Origin: Termitomyces sp. T153
Lineage: Eukaryota > Basidiomycota > Agaricomycetes > Agaricales > Lyophyllaceae
Assembly (NCBI GenBank): GCA_018296165.2
Contig: JACKQL020000031.1
Coordinates: forward strand, 248,001 to 312,000
Direction of reading: 5' to 3'
DNA length: 64,000 bases
Below the pieces are notes generated by a model. It worked only from the letters and a program-made list of their open reading frames with translations, was not told the DNA's origin and searched no databases. A program made the position numbers and the translations under genes. Positions 1 through 12,334 of the stretch are shown piece after piece; the stretch's first letter is position 1; every line of letters starts with the position of its first letter.

Positions 1-1239
1 CATGACAAAAAACCCATAGAAGTTCCCAGCCCAACAGCTGCATAACCTGCAGCTGAGCATAAGATCAAAAAATATGCAATTTAGGTAATTTGATGGATTC
101 TGGGCTTCCACTGGAGTATTTCCTCCCATAGAATCTCATTGTATTCTCCAAAATCCATGCAACACCCCATGGGTATTCAACCATCAAGAATGGGCTATTG
201 TAGTGCATGGCAAGTCCAAGGTCTACTAGAACTCATCAATCTGTTTGTAGTAGATTCAATGTATCTATGTTATAATGTGACTACAAATGATGCATAATAC
301 AGTTGTATACAGATTTCCTTGTAATAAACTGTTATATTTACATGTTTTCACAAAAATAAGACATCCAAAAAAATGACTAATGTTGTGTAAATTTGTCAGA
401 AGACTAAATGTAATAGTACAAAGGCACATAACTGAATTTATCAGAAAAAAACAACACTGCCAGACAACAATTGTCAATTGACTGGCCAAAGGAATGGAGG
501 TTAACCATGCAATTTTAGCTGACCTGGATTACACAATCCATCACTGTAGTGGCAGCTGATTAATCAACCAACCCATTGTTTTCATCAAGCTGATTACTGT
601 CAGTGACCCAGATATGAAACAAGATTTTGGATGACTTCAGCTTCCATCAATATCCTACATATTCCTCAGAAAATAAGAAACTTACATCTCTAGTATACAA
701 AGTATGAGTGTGCCAAGTTTTGTATTTTTTCCATTTGAGGAAGGATGCCAGAGACATCTCAATGAAAGGGTTGTTTTGAACATGATGGGTGTGTGACCCT
801 GCCAAGCTTTAGAACTTTGTGTCCATGGTCTGCAAAGAGTCCAGGGTAGGATGCCAAGCTGAGTTTAAATATCTGTCATGCCAATTTGTCCCTTTGTCAT
901 TTGAAGCTTGCTTTCTCCCTCTTATACACAAGCCAGATCAGTAGAGATGATATACTTTTACTTACATGACAACTTTGAGAAAAATTAGACCTATAACATG
1001 CTGACAATACACAGATGAAAGTAGATGAAATAGCAAAATTCAACCATCCTCACAAGTTTGATTTTTGCTACTTTTTTGGCTTCATGTACATAGGATCTGA
1101 GTTAAGAGATCTATGTATAATATGTCTGACATTGCTGAAAATAATCTCCAAAAGAATTGGAGAAGAATTGTGACAAGTATGTGGTGTTTACCTGTACCAT
1201 TTCATATCTAGGTCATGTTTCATATCTGGGTCACTTGTG

Positions 1240-1800
1240 GTATACAATCCATTGCTGTAGTGGCAGCTGACTAATCAACCAGCCCAGTGTTTTTATCAAG
1301 TGGATTATGTAATCCATTGCTGTAGCAGCAGCTGACTAATCAACCAACACGGTGTTTTTGTTGAGCAGACTGCACAATCCATAGCTGTAGCAGCAGCTGA
1401 CCCATCAACCAACACAGTGTTTTTTTTTGAGCAGACTACACAATCCATAGCTGTAGCAGCAGCTGACTAATCAACCAACACAGTGTTTTTGTTGAGCAAA
1501 CTATACAATCCATAGCTGTAGATGCAGCTGACTAATCAACCAACACAGTGTTTTTTTTTGAGCAGACTACACAATCCATTGCTGTAGCAGCAGCTGACTA
1601 ATCAACCAACACAGTGTTTTTGTTGAGCAGACTATACAATCCATAGCTGTAGCAGCAGCTGCCTCATCAACCAACCCAGTGTTTTTGTCAAGCAGATTAC
1701 ACAATCCATAGCTGTAGCAGCAGCTGACTAATCAATCAACCCAGTGTTTTTGTCAAGTGGATTATGTAATCCATTGCTCACCCAGCCCAGTGTTTTTGTT
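1240..1800. repeat. Tandem repeat, about 62-66 bp unit, 8 full copies plus a partial
   Basis: The unit contains the segments aatccatagctgtagcagc, agctgactaatcaaccaac and agtgtttttgttgagcagac. Eight near-complete copies follow head to tail from about 1,243, with a truncated ninth at about 1,768. A solitary related copy lies at about 525-590. Copies differ by substitutions and by the length of the T run, so the array is old rather than a recent expansion. Confidence 0.9.
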
Positions 1801-2044
1801 AAATATTTCATTTCAAATAATAAAAAGTTAACATGTTATGAAATTACCTTCATAAATTTGACTGGTTGTCATGAACACAGATACATTGCAAAGCTGTCCT
1901 GAACAAAATACAAAATATATATTATCTGTAGTGTTTTCTAGTCCAAATAGAACACCACAATGAAAAAAACACAAAGAAAACAGAAATATTAAAGAATATT
2001 ACAGAATAACAGAACAAGAAGGAAAAAAATAATGAAAAAAGCAA

Positions 2045-2455
2045 TTCCATTGACTAGCTAGTGGTAATAGCCAAAGAACATAGCTGGGAGGAAGCAAATT
2101 TTAAGGACAGAGTAGATCAAAGTCACATGGTGTTCATTGTCATGATATTAGCTGGATGTAATAGCTGGAAGGGAGCAAAACTTGAGGACACACATATTGT
2201 TCAATTTCACAATATTAGCTAGTAGTAGTAGCTCAAAGGGAGCAGAGAAGGAAAGAATATCCAGTCAGACCAGATCACATGCTTAAGGGAGCAAAATTCA
2301 AGGACAAGGATACCCAGTCAGAGTAGGTCAAAGTCACATGATGTTCTTTTTCATTATGTAGCCAGTGGTAATAGCCAGAAGGGAGCAAAAATTGGCCTAA
2401 TAACCTTATCATGTGGGAGCAAAAATTGAGGACAAAATTTGGTGGTTGAAGATGG
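2045..2455. repeat. Degenerate tandem repeat, about 100-120 bp unit
   Basis: Three to four diverged units share the phrases agtggtaatagcca, agaagggagcaaaa, gaggacaa and gtcaaagtcacatg. The array lies in the same CpG-poor block as the 62 bp repeat but is unrelated to it in sequence. Boundaries are approximate. Confidence 0.6.
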
Positions 2456-3189
2456 AGTAAAGCCTCGGCTACTTTGTAGACCTCAGAACATGCATTGTGA
2501 ATGCAATTGAGCTTGAATTGAGAGCTGCAGCTAGCTGTGTATGTGCATTTCTCACCCACTGCTGTACATGCCAGTTCCTGTACCCACCTTCAAATGCACC
2601 TGTGCAAAGTGCTTGTGCTACTCTGATAGCTATAAATATCAGTTGATGAACTTTATTACAAAGCATATCAAACAATATGGGCCAACTCTACAGCCAGATT
2701 GTCAAGAAGCCACTCCAAATCCACCACATACACAAGCACAAGAAGACTTACTGCAGAATGAGCTGCAGAAACTGAAATTGAAGGCAAAGTGTTGTCTTTT
2801 GGGAGAGAGAAAAGGGGACTGTTCAGTAAGATTCTAAAGGTTGGGATTAAACACTAGCTGTTCAGTAAAATTTGAATCAAAAATTGAAAGGTTGCAATAC
2901 TCACTAAAAGACATGGGAAAGGTGGCTCAGCATTTTCAAAAAGTCCAGAGAGTAAAAATGTCAGTGCTTTTTTGAACAGGGTGAAGCATATGTATATGTG
3001 ATCTTGGGAGGATGGGTAAACATGTTCATGGGGAGTCTGCAATTAAATAGTCACAGGAGGGTTCATACACATGATCATGATGTTTTCACTGGTTTTTTGG
3101 GTAAAAATGTCAATGCTTTTTTGGGGAAAGCATATATACATATGATCCTGGAGGATGGGTACATATGATAATGGGGAGCAATTTGCTCA

Positions 3190-3440
3190 ATCCTTGGCCA
3201 TGTCAACACTTTCCCCAATCCTTTGCCATGTCAACATTTCCCTCAATCCTTTGCCCAATTCTTTGCCATGTCAACACTAGTGTGCTTCTTCCATCTTCTT
3301 TGAATACTCCTACAGTTAAGATCTGAATCATTGAGTTTCCAAAGACCATGTCAACACTTTCCCTAATCCTTTGCCATGTCAACACTTTTCTAATCCTTTG
3401 CCATGTCAACACTTTTTCAATCCTTAATCCTTTGCTTAAC
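3190..3440. repeat. Short tandem repeat around aatcctttgccatgtcaaca
   Basis: About seven imperfect copies of a 24-28 bp unit centred on tttgccatgtcaacacttt occur, interrupted by an unrelated stretch near 3,280-3,340. Translated on the minus strand it gives repeated VLTWQRI peptides, which look like a by-product of the repeat rather than a protein. Confidence 0.75.
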
Positions 3441-4699
3441 AGATATGACATTGTGTTCACAATTTCCTTTCTGGTTTTCTCTCTTCATAGTCAGATGCAG
3501 CCCATAATCCTGCCAACTCATTGACCACAACTTAAGTCACCACAAGTTATCCATAAGTCATCCATGTGGGCAAGTAAGGCACATGCCATTTTTCAATTTT
3601 CCTGCAGAATTTATGCAGCCTGGGGCACATGTCATTTTTTAAATTTTCCCCCAAATTAGATCCTCACTTCTTCTATTGTTTTTTTGTATTTGCAATCTTG
3701 TACTTTCTGCAATTTCCTAAGTTTTGGCTCTTACTGAATGCTTTTCTCTGCCATACAACAACCTTGGCAACAAACTGAAAAGATGAGGATTGAACAAAGT
3801 CATAGGATGTCTCATAAGTCAGTAGTGAAATGTTTAACCCCTTCAATCCCATGCTCACACTGTTTGAACAGTCCCTCTCCAGTAGAACTATTTGATGATT
3901 CCAGTTCCAGCCAAAGAGGTTGTAACAACACAAAGATTCAACAGCTACCAATTCCTCTTTGTATTCAATATTCCAGCCTATATACATTTGTAATTATTAC
4001 CTGGCAATACATAAAATTTTTGGCAGTTCTGGTTCTGTCACTGAGCCATTGCCCCTCCTGTGGGCAAATCCTTTGTCCTGTCTCCACTTCTTTTCTATTG
4101 CCTGCTTGTCATTGATGTGTGACAGGCCAGGATGAGTTTACAATTACAGGCAATATGTGTAAACAATGGTATACAATATGCGTATTATTTGTTATACTAT
4201 ACAGCGTATATACACATTTTCAACACATCCGAGTCTCGGATATAGTGTTGTACAAATGCATGATTTTTTTGGATCTGAATATCTTCCTCTGTTTGAAGTA
4301 GCGGACTTTGCAATCACATAAGCGCCTTACGGGTTCATCAATGAAAGTAGACTAGGGGCTCTTCAAGTTTAAAGCTCTTCGCCAGGGTGTCACCCACTGC
4401 TGGCACTCAATTGTGTTTCCCTGGGAAAAAATCAAAAGGAAACCTGTTATGCCATTTCCTATGTGGCAATTTCTGATGGAAAAAGTCTTTGAACAAAGGA
4501 GATTTGTCTTTTTCTATAGTAAAAATATCGTAAAAAGCTAGCCAAGAAACAGATGACAGGTTTCTTTGACCCTTTTTCCATTAGAAACATTTTCTGGCCC
4601 CAGCAGTGACCTGTCATGTTAGAATGTGACGTCGACTGCGTGACGCGTTCGATATCTGAAGTGGCTTTGATTTGAACACGTACTCCTTGACTCTCAACC

Positions 4700-5591
4700 A
4701 TGACGATCTAGTCAGTCAACTTCAAATATCAATTTAATGTTATACCTTACGCGTATTCTAGCTATTCTCTCACTTTTCTGCTCTTGGCGGCAGAGGTGCG
4801 TCTCGAATCAAGCACTTCGAGCCACTCCTCTAATTTTATGAACAACAGATGGTCACCTTCTGCCTTCTCGTGGCGCCACTGCCATACACAGTGCGGAAAA
4901 AGGTCTTCAGGTTCCTCTCAGAGTCCCCTATAATTGCCAAGGTTGCATATGCACTCAAGATATCATTTATGTTTGTCTCCGCAGCACGCGACGCTTGGCT
5001 TAGTACTGACCCCTGAATATGCAGTTTTGTGGGTATACTCTTCGCAGACGCTCTACAGCGTATGTTCAAAATTACCGCTGAGTCCGAGCTCGCGAAGTCT
5101 GGACAACAGGGGTCGTACAGTGACGTCAGGACTGAGACCAACATCGCAGCGAGAAAGTTCTAGTCCGTTTTTGTGTCTTTTCATGTCTTTCATTCAGTTC
5201 TAATGATCCCTACAGCGCTCAGCGAAATACATATCTGACAGGGTTCACACTCTTCCTTTCGCTCGTCCTTACCCGTACCTTCTATATCATTCTCGACCTC
5301 ATCTACACCCAGGAGCAATATGCCAAATTAAAGGAGTCTGCCTCCTCTAAATCGAATGGTGTATCTGTAGATGCGGAGATTGAGGATTTGAAGAAGAAGC
5401 TAGCATCAGAGCAGTCCAAAACCAAGGATTTCGGTTAGTAGTCTGCTTATTGATCTCGAACTGACAACTGACCGTTATTTGTCATAGAAACTCTCAAAAA
5501 GCAAGCCGCTCAACAGGCTGCCGAATTCGACAGACTTGCCACGAAGTACAACGAAGCGACAGGCAACGTCAGCAACAAACGCGTTGATTGA
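4700..5591 (+). CDS. Bap31/Yet3-like ER membrane protein
   Basis: Six exons (4700-4710, 4762-4795, 4849-4970, 5025-5162, 5216-5433, 5488-5591) join into a 208-residue protein beginning MTIYYSLTF, the usual start of the Bap31 family. Three hydrophobic segments occupy roughly residues 1-25, 45-65 and 100-125. Family hallmarks include APLPYTVRKK, FRFLSESPI, DALQRMF and the ELAKSGQQG stretch. The C-terminal third is a charged coiled coil from about residue 145 ending GNVSNKRVD. Bap31 proteins are ER membrane chaperones and export factors for membrane cargo. The first exon holds only eleven coding bases; I chose it because it restores the family N-terminus and the joined length divides by three. 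All splice sites are GT-AG. Confidence 0.93.
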
Positions 5592-5743
5592 AGTACTATT
5601 TCAATATTGATCGTTTCAGTTCTTGTGCTCTATCAAAGTCTTCCAGTTAGATCGTATTCCTCAGCTATGTTACAGTGTATCTTGTCGGTCTTATACATTT
5701 TTGAAATGCCCCAAGTTTTTTTTTCTGATGGATACGTGAAACT

Positions 5744-7587
5744 TCAAGCCTTTTCGACAGTAGCATATTCGTCGACATTTTCATCTCGTTTTTTGGTTGT
5801 CACCAGCTCTCCCATCAGTAAACCTGAGACTGCAATCGAGATGACCGCGCCAGCTAGGAGTGCAGAACACACAGTGAAAGACACCCGGTAAGTTGGACCA
5901 TAAACCGCTAATGATTCATTTGAGCATTTCCGCAGAAAGACGGATAGATGTAATTAATACTGGAGAAGATCGTTGGGCCCAAAATGCCAGAGAACTGGGC
6001 CATCGCGTTGGTTACCCCAATGGCTACTGCTGCTGCGGTGGTGCCAGGAGCGGCTTTTACGCGTGACGGCCACACGATCGGAAGGACAGAGCCCGCTGTC
6101 GATGTTGCCACACAGAGCGCCAGATACTTGATGATAGTTACTTTAACTTCAAGAAGAAGAATACAACAGACTATGTTGACCAATTCCACTGTAAGACAGG
6201 CGTTAGCCACCTGATATCCAGATATCAAAAGGAGTGACGTGCAGACAATGGCCACGCGAAAAGGGTTGAAGTTCCTGTTCTCAACGAGATATCCCAGGGT
6301 GTTCAAAACTATCAAGGTCAAAAAATACGGGGGCATTGTTAGCACGTTGCTCATGGCTGAGGACGTAAAGCCTGCCAAAAAGAAATCCGTCAGGAGAACT
6401 GTAAGGTCATTGTACGGGGGTCATAAAACCTAGTTCAAAGATAACCGTAGGCAACGCGAAGGACAATCCAAATCCTCCGACCGCGTGAAAAAAGGAAACC
6501 AAATTCCACGACCAGAAGGAAGGATTCTTGACCAATGCAACGACTTGCTTCCAATCCCAAGTTTTTGCCTCTTTGGAAGGAGAATGCTCAGTAAGCAGAC
6601 CAAGAATTGCTGATTTCTCATCGTCGTTGAGGAATTTCGCGGTTTGCGGGTAGTCTGGGAGGAAAAAGAACGTCACGATACCCATCAAAACTGCAGGTAT
6701 CCCATCTGCGACATTTCAATCAGTCAGTGTTTGGGGGTTTGTGCCATTGGCTTGAATCTTACCCATGATGAACAACCAGCGCCAGCCTGCTAGGCGGCCG
6801 TCGGCGTGTGAAATCGCGAACGCTAGGAATCCACCAAGGAAGCCACTCAACTGACCAAAGGAGTAGAACACGGCGACGCGTCGTGCCATTTGGTCTGGGC
6901 GGAACCAGAATGCGAGATAATAAATGATACAAGGATAGTATCCTGCTTCTGCGGCTCCCTGCACTGAAAAACGATCGTCAGTATGACTAGCTATTAAACT
7001 TGAAGGGTGAGCTGCAAGCTCACAAACTCGAACTGCAATGAGGTCACCGTACTTCTGCACTGCACCTACGCAGCCACAGATGATGCCCCATGTTACCATC
7101 AGGCGACCGAGCCAGAAACTCGGGCTGCGAGGTTTCGCTCAGGAATTTAAGCTTGAAAGAGGAAAGAGCGTACGTTGTCTTTTTCATCATCAATGTTGAT
7201 GCAGGTTCGAGGAATGCGTAGGGGTAAAAGAAGCAAGCAATAACCCAATTCCATTGGTTTGGACTCAAGTTAAGCTCGGACTTGATGTCATGCTTCTTCT
7301 CGGCATTCATGATCGCAGAGTTCGTGATGTTATTGGCGTCGGTCTTCATTACAAGGTAAGTGAAGCAAAGCCAAGGAATAATCCTGACATCTATAAGAAG
7401 TCAACGTCGGCTCAGCGACATCGATGATTGCAAGAGCCTGGTGGAACTAACCAAATTTGCGTTGAATTCGACGTATCTCCGACGGAGATGGAAAAGAGAT
7501 GTGGCGCTCCTTTTCTAGTCCATCTTTGCGAACGGTCGAGGACGAGGACGAGGACGAGGACGATGTGCTGAAGGACGTAGAGGCCAT
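5744..7587 (-). CDS. MFS transporter, allantoate/vitamin permease (Dal5-like) type
   Basis: The minus-strand gene starts at 7587 with a serine-rich cytosolic tail (MASTSFSTSS), then IRRIQRKFDVRIIPWLC, the conserved entry to helix 1 in the anion:cation symporter MFS family. Later matches include TWGIICGCVG, the loop RVLQGAAEAGYYP and FLPDYPQTAKFL in the central loop. The C-terminal helices include TNAMAQFSGILGPTIFSTVY and the protein ends VDEYATVEKA. At least six introns interrupt it (first one 7391-7451). Length and hydrophobicity fit twelve helices at the plasma membrane. Family members carry allantoate, pantothenate, biotin, nicotinate or dipeptides; the substrate cannot be read from sequence. 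It is divergent from the oxygenase to its right. One junction, near 6180-6215, I could not fix with certainty. Confidence 0.88.
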
Positions 7588-8425
7588 AGTGAGGGTTTAA
7601 CTTAAAGATAGAGACCTCAGGCACCTGACAAGACGAAATCTCAAGCATTGGCTTATTATGGGCCGTCCGAAGCTGCCATACAAGCTAACCTATTGCAGTG
7701 GCACGTTGTGATGACGAATCTAATTTTACGCAATTCTTCAGTAGAAAACTATCCTCCGGCCTAGGGGCCGCATGCAAATACTGTTCGACAGCATTTCAAA
7801 TAATAATGGAATAGGAATTATCTGACGAGATGTCGGAAAGTTCTCTTTCCACTGATAGAGCAGAGTCCAGAGATCCTCAAATTCAGACACAGACGAGGCA
7901 ACTGAAGTCCGAAGAGTGCTGGTTGACAAAATGTGAGTAACACATGTCGAATAGGTATAGAGGTCACAATGCGAACCTGCCATTCTCACGACCGCGGCGA
8001 AGGAGATAATTGTTCGGATCGGGAAAGTGTCTCTGGACCGGCTGACCACCTTCCAAATGGATGCTGTTCTTATTTTATCAAATGAACGTTCACCGTGACC
8101 AACCAACGATTGTCTATTCAGTGAACCTTGAGCTTGAATTTCCATCTTCGCGTGAAATATCCAATATCATTATAGAACAACATTATTCCGCCGCTCCAGT
8201 ATGGGTTCGCCACTCCCATCACTAGACTGGATCCAACTATAGAACAACATCGTTGGATTCTTTATGATCTACGCCAGGCCCATTCCATAATTCCGCAGGA
8301 CTATTCTAGTTGAAATCATCGGTCCGGTGCCTAGAGCTGCATTCTCGCGGTTACTCCGACATGGGTACATCTCTGCTTCGCGTGTCCCCAGAATCCCATT
8401 TTACCTCCAGCTTGCGTCCACCACC
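7588..8425. promoter_or_regulatory. Divergent intergenic region between transporter and oxygenase
   Basis: This 838 bp gap separates the two start codons and must hold both promoters. Four matches to the fungal GATA-factor core HGATAR are visible: 7818-7823, 7853-7858, 8004-8009 and 8075-8080. About two to three would be expected by chance in this length, so this is weak evidence for nitrogen control. A 135-codon open frame on the minus strand (7738-8145) has no recognisable family. Confidence 0.4.
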
Positions 8426-9888
8426 ATGCCTGCTCTCACGAAACCCGCACTTGAATCTTTTACGCAACCTAGCGAGACGTCAGCCCCACTTGATTGGGCT
8501 CCTTTGACTATCATCGACTTGTCCAAGTTCGACACTCCCGGAGGTAAGGAACAGCTCGCGCAAGATTTGAAGGACCCTCTTACGAAGTGGGGCTTCTGGG
8601 TTGTTACTGGTTATGATCTTGGGGAGGCAGAAATAAACAGGCAGCTCGCCATCGGTAACAGTTTCTTCAAACAGTCCCTTGAGGAGAAGAGGAAAGTTGC
8701 TTGTGATTTTACTGTTGGAAGGTAAGTCATATGTGATCAGGGTCAAAATATTGGTCAAGTCCTCTTGCTGCCCAGTAACTTCGGATACCGTGAACCAACA
8801 CGTTTCATTGGAAACACTGACGTGAAGGAAAACATGGAAGTGGTAGGACCCCTAAGCTATGCTAAATATGTAGATTACCTCATTATAAGTATCTTACAGC
8901 TTAATATTCCGAAATACACACGACATTACGCTTCTGTACAAAGGCATGATTTCATCAACCAATTTGAAGACGAGATCGCGCCCTTCCACCGGAAGGTGTG
9001 GACCAATGTGGTTCGCAAACTCCTCATCCTCTTCGCCATCATCCTCGAACTCCCTGAAAATTACTTTGTCGAGCGACATGACTATGACTCGCCTTCACTG
9101 GATCACATCCGTTATGTGCGCACCATATCATTCACCATATTTTCATAAATCCCTAAATCAGTGTTTTTTTATAGATGATTTACCATCCGCGGTCACATGA
9201 AGAGGACGACAAGATCGGTGATCAGTGGCTTACTGGCCACACAGACTTTGGTTCCCTCACTCTCCTCTTCTCACAACGTGTCGCCGCGTACGTTTTTCCA
9301 AATTCAACCTCTCCAGCCTACAAGAAGTCTCATCCAGACACACCATAGCCTCCAAGTTCGTACGCCTGACAACGAATGGAAATGGATCAAACACGTCAAT
9401 GGCGGGATCATCTGTAACGCCGCCGATACCCTATCCTTCCTCACCAAGGTAGTGAAACCTTGGTCTATAATATCACAATTACTTGATGAACATTCTCACC
9501 TAGGGCTACATCAAGAGTGCTATCCACCGCGTTGTCCGGCCACCCGCAGACCAAGCGCATCTCGAACGTCTAGGTCTCTTCTACTTTGTCCGTCCAGGGG
9601 ACAGCGTCCCCATGGTTCCGGCCCCGAGTCCTGTACTTATCCGTGAGGGTCTTCTGACGGAAGCGGACCTTAATCCGGATCCGGGAGAGGGTCAGGTTAC
9701 GGGTGCGGGTAAGTCATATACATCTACTCACTTCTCAGTTTATTCTTATGCCCAACTCTCCGGTTCTAGAATATGTGCGAGCACGTGTTCAGAACGTACA
9801 TGATCGTAAGCAGACTCGAATTGCTGATAATGATGCGGAGGGAATGTTCAAGGTTAAAAACCTTGCTGTGCAAGATTATTATCTCTAA
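8426..9888 (+). CDS. 2-oxoglutarate/Fe(II)-dependent oxygenase (isopenicillin N synthase-like)
   Basis: Six exons encode a protein of the fungal IPNS-like 2OG oxygenase family. The N-terminal DIOX_N part contains LTIIDLSKF and KWGFWVVTGYD. The Fe(II) site is visible as GHTDFGSLTLLF (His and Asp of the HxD pair) and SAIHRVVRPP (distal His, followed by the region that binds 2-oxoglutarate). The C-terminus ends KNLAVQDYYL. Introns follow TVG-, NMEV, HIRY, RVA-, FLTK and VTGA. The conservative start is MPALTKP at 8426. An in-frame ATG at 8327 would add 33 residues rich in Arg and Ser, which could act as a mitochondrial presequence. Such enzymes hydroxylate or oxidise small molecules; no substrate can be assigned. 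Confidence 0.9.
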
Positions 9889-10168
9889 GCTATAATCGGA
9901 CAATGAATTGAGAACTACCGAAAAATGTACAATTATATCTATGACATGTAGCGTTCTTTATATTATGTAGCGTAAAACATTGTCCGGCGGGATTGTGGCG
10001 CATTCAGGAGACCGAGCAAGACGGTTCTTGATAATCATCGTGTTCCTTATTGTTTTCGAATAATGATGGAGGTGACAAGACGATCATAATGGTTCAATAA
10101 ACTTTACACACACGTATTACTTATACACAATTTTGGACCCTATGGCACATTTACGGAGAGTTTGAAAA

Positions 10169-11348
10169 CTATTTATCACATGAGCTTCGTCGCACCAAAG
10201 GAGAACCGCCAAACCTACTATCATTTCTGGCATAATGACCAACAACATCGAGATCAAACTTCTTGCGGACGACATCATCCAAGTCGAGATCAGCAGTCAA
10301 CACGCCCTCCGCATCACGCAGGGGACCTGCGAGGATCGTACCCAAGGGGCTGATTATGACGCTTCCCCCCTCTATCATTACTTTGTTAGGCTCGGGGAGG
10401 GTACCTGCGCCCATAAAGACGAAGTGCTCGTCCGGGAAATCTTTCGCCTATGATAAGGTATGTTATACTTTGGTTGGTGGGTAGGCTCAGAGACACACCT
10501 CGGCGTATTGGCAAGCGGCGAGGACAAAGCACCCGCCCTCGAGAGCGATATGTTGCATCGTACTCTGCCATTCTGGACGAGCATCAACAGTCGGGGCGCA
10601 GTACAGCTCTGTTCCTAGACTGTAGTAATACGTTCGCACTGATATTGAGGCTTGAGAAAGAAATAGCAACGGAGATAAAGACATGACCGTACACAGTGGC
10701 ATATAATTTTCCCTACTCAGCGGTCAAAGCATTGATTGCAACGGATCAACGTTAACACTCACCAACATATCGTTGCCGACAACCTCGTACCCACTTCGCC
10801 CTCGACACCATCAAACTTTTTCTCCAACACAGGCAGAGTCGATGCATCTCCCTGACCCCACATCAATCGCTCCATCGCCGTGGGCACGAGCTTCCGATGC
10901 TTCCCCACATATCCCTTGTCCGGATCCACAAACACCACTGTACAATACAACGTCCCCAACTCCCGTTCGATGATACCCACAACTAGGAACACGCCCGTTT
11001 CTCGGCTGATCTCCTCGATGCGCGTGAGAGCCGGCGAGGGCACCTCGATCGCGCCTGCATGGTATCGTGCAAACTGGTCCCGACCGACGTCGGTGCGCGT
11101 CCCAACCGATGCTCCGAACGTGGAGAGCTTTGGGTACCCGCCGATGCTACATAGACTCAGGCTTGGTATGTGACGAGGATTGGGGAGAAAAAGAGAAGGA
11201 CGCACAATGCCTCTGGGAAGACGCAGAGCTGGGAACGATCGCGATCACGGGCTAGGCGGGTTAGTTGGTCGAGTTTGTTGAGGGTGTCGGGGATGGAGAA
11301 ACGAGCGCTGCAGGTTTGTACGACGGATGCTCGGATGGTGCGTGGCAT
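10169..11348 (-). CDS. Nitrilase (carbon-nitrogen hydrolase family)
   Basis: The minus-strand gene starts MPRTIRASVVQTCSARF. The catalytic triad of branch 1 nitrilases is complete. The glutamate lies in FPEAFIGGYPK, formed across the first intron. The lysine is in VGKHRKLVPTAMERLMWGQG. The cysteine is in ATICWENYMPLLR, which is split by two introns with a 17 nt exon between them. Further matches are LGTELYCAPT and MQHIALEGGCFVLAACQYAE. These enzymes hydrolyse nitriles to carboxylic acid and ammonia, and in fungi often act on cyanide, indole acetonitrile or 3-cyanoalanine. It converges with the oxygenase, 280 bp apart. An upstream in-frame ATG at 11366 is possible. The last 15 or so residues are unlike the family end, so the final exon is less certain. 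Confidence 0.88.
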
Positions 11349-11494
11349 GTTTATGGAGCGCTGCAACTTGCATGCAGAATACTTGCCATGCCGGTGGGAG
11401 TTTGGAAAGAAGTCGGTCGGTCCGTTGTTCCGCGGCGTGGCTGCCCCTTGAGAAATGACATATAATATATATAAACATATTTATTTTTCTAACA

Positions 11495-11577
11495 ACACTG
11501 ATGGTGAAGTGGTTATCATGCTTGCCTTCCATTCCTGTGTGAAGCAAGCGGCAGGGGTTCGATTCCCCTTCAGTGTA
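11495..11577 (+). tRNA. tRNA-Gly (anticodon UCC) with an 11 nt intron
   Basis: The acceptor stem ACACTGA (11495-11501) pairs fully with TCAGTGT (11570-11576), followed by discriminator A. The D arm is GTGA/TCAT, the anticodon stem is CTTGC/GCAAG, and the T arm AGGGG-TTCGATT-CCCCT is perfect. The anticodon TCC is at 11528-11530. An 11 nt intron (11532-11542) lies after position 37, the canonical nuclear site. A T4 run just downstream, near 11603, may end Pol III transcription. Confidence 0.93.
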
Positions 11578-12334
11578 TGCACAGACGTATATTGAGTTTC
11601 TGCTTTTGCCTCCAAGGTTATAGTCGCAATTCTTTTCAACATACATTCTTGCTCATCCTCGTATGATTCATTTGGAAATTCATCAACCTCATCATCTTGT
11701 CAACATTGACCCAAGCTATATCAATCTGTGAGTATCCCATAACGGTGAGTGGGCACCAATACAGTCATGACAGTGACACATTTAGGTGACCGTCTTGTAC
11801 TGCCAGCATTTAAACTCTACTTACTGGCAAACTTGTTCCCTTTCGTCTTCGTCTCGGCAACAACTCGACTTTTGTGCAACTGCAACGGAAGTATCCACGC
11901 CGACACAACTCTTGGCTTCTCTCACGGTCCAGTCGAGCTTGGGTTCATCATCTTGGCTAGATGTGATCTTACCAGCTGTATTCTTCAAGGTTAGATGCTA
12001 CGCTTTCCAGACTCTTCTGCAAAATTTGCTTGGCATGACGATCCCAAATCAATCAATCAATCAATCAATCCCCTATGTAGCCTATGTAGGAGACTAGCCT
12101 GGACTGGAAGTCCCGATCGAGACTCGGACTCGGACTCGGTCCAACCAAGTCCTCATCACGGTCCACTCATCCAAGAAAGAAGCTTAGCTTCCGAGAACCT
12201 ATTCTTTTTGCCAAGCAATGCCTCCCCACGGCGAGAAACTCTTTCTTTGCCAAGCAATGCATCCCCACCCCACGGCTTCTACCTTCCATCTCTGTTTAGT
12301 ATCTGGTATCTGGTATCTGGTATCTGACTTGAGA
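11578..12334. other. Non-coding flank with simple repeats
   Basis: No gene is supported. It contains a (TCAA)n tract near 12,050, a short GGACTC-type run near 12,125, and a 35-40 bp near-duplicate around gccaagcaatgc (12,210 and 12,250). The latter two sit at the left edge of the larger duplication that follows. Confidence 0.6.

Larger units (their letters stand above)
1..4690. other. Gene-free, CpG-poor repeat block
   Basis: I find no convincing gene here. The block is AT-rich and CpG dinucleotides are almost absent up to about 4,200, whereas TG and CA are abundant, the pattern left by methylation and deamination of transposon-derived DNA. It contains three separate tandem repeat families, listed individually. 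Short open frames (for example 2,541-2,837 and 3,738-4,115) resemble no family I know and probably exist by chance. CpG returns sharply just before the Bap31-like gene at 4,700. Confidence 0.7.

Noticed and set aside
7818..8080. GATA-factor cluster as proof of nitrogen regulation
   Set aside because: Four matches against two to three expected by chance is not significant; kept only as a remark in the promoter entry.
7738..8145. 135-codon open frame on the minus strand in the transporter/oxygenase promoter
   Set aside because: No family resemblance, no intron signals that extend it, and it lies in the shared promoter region.
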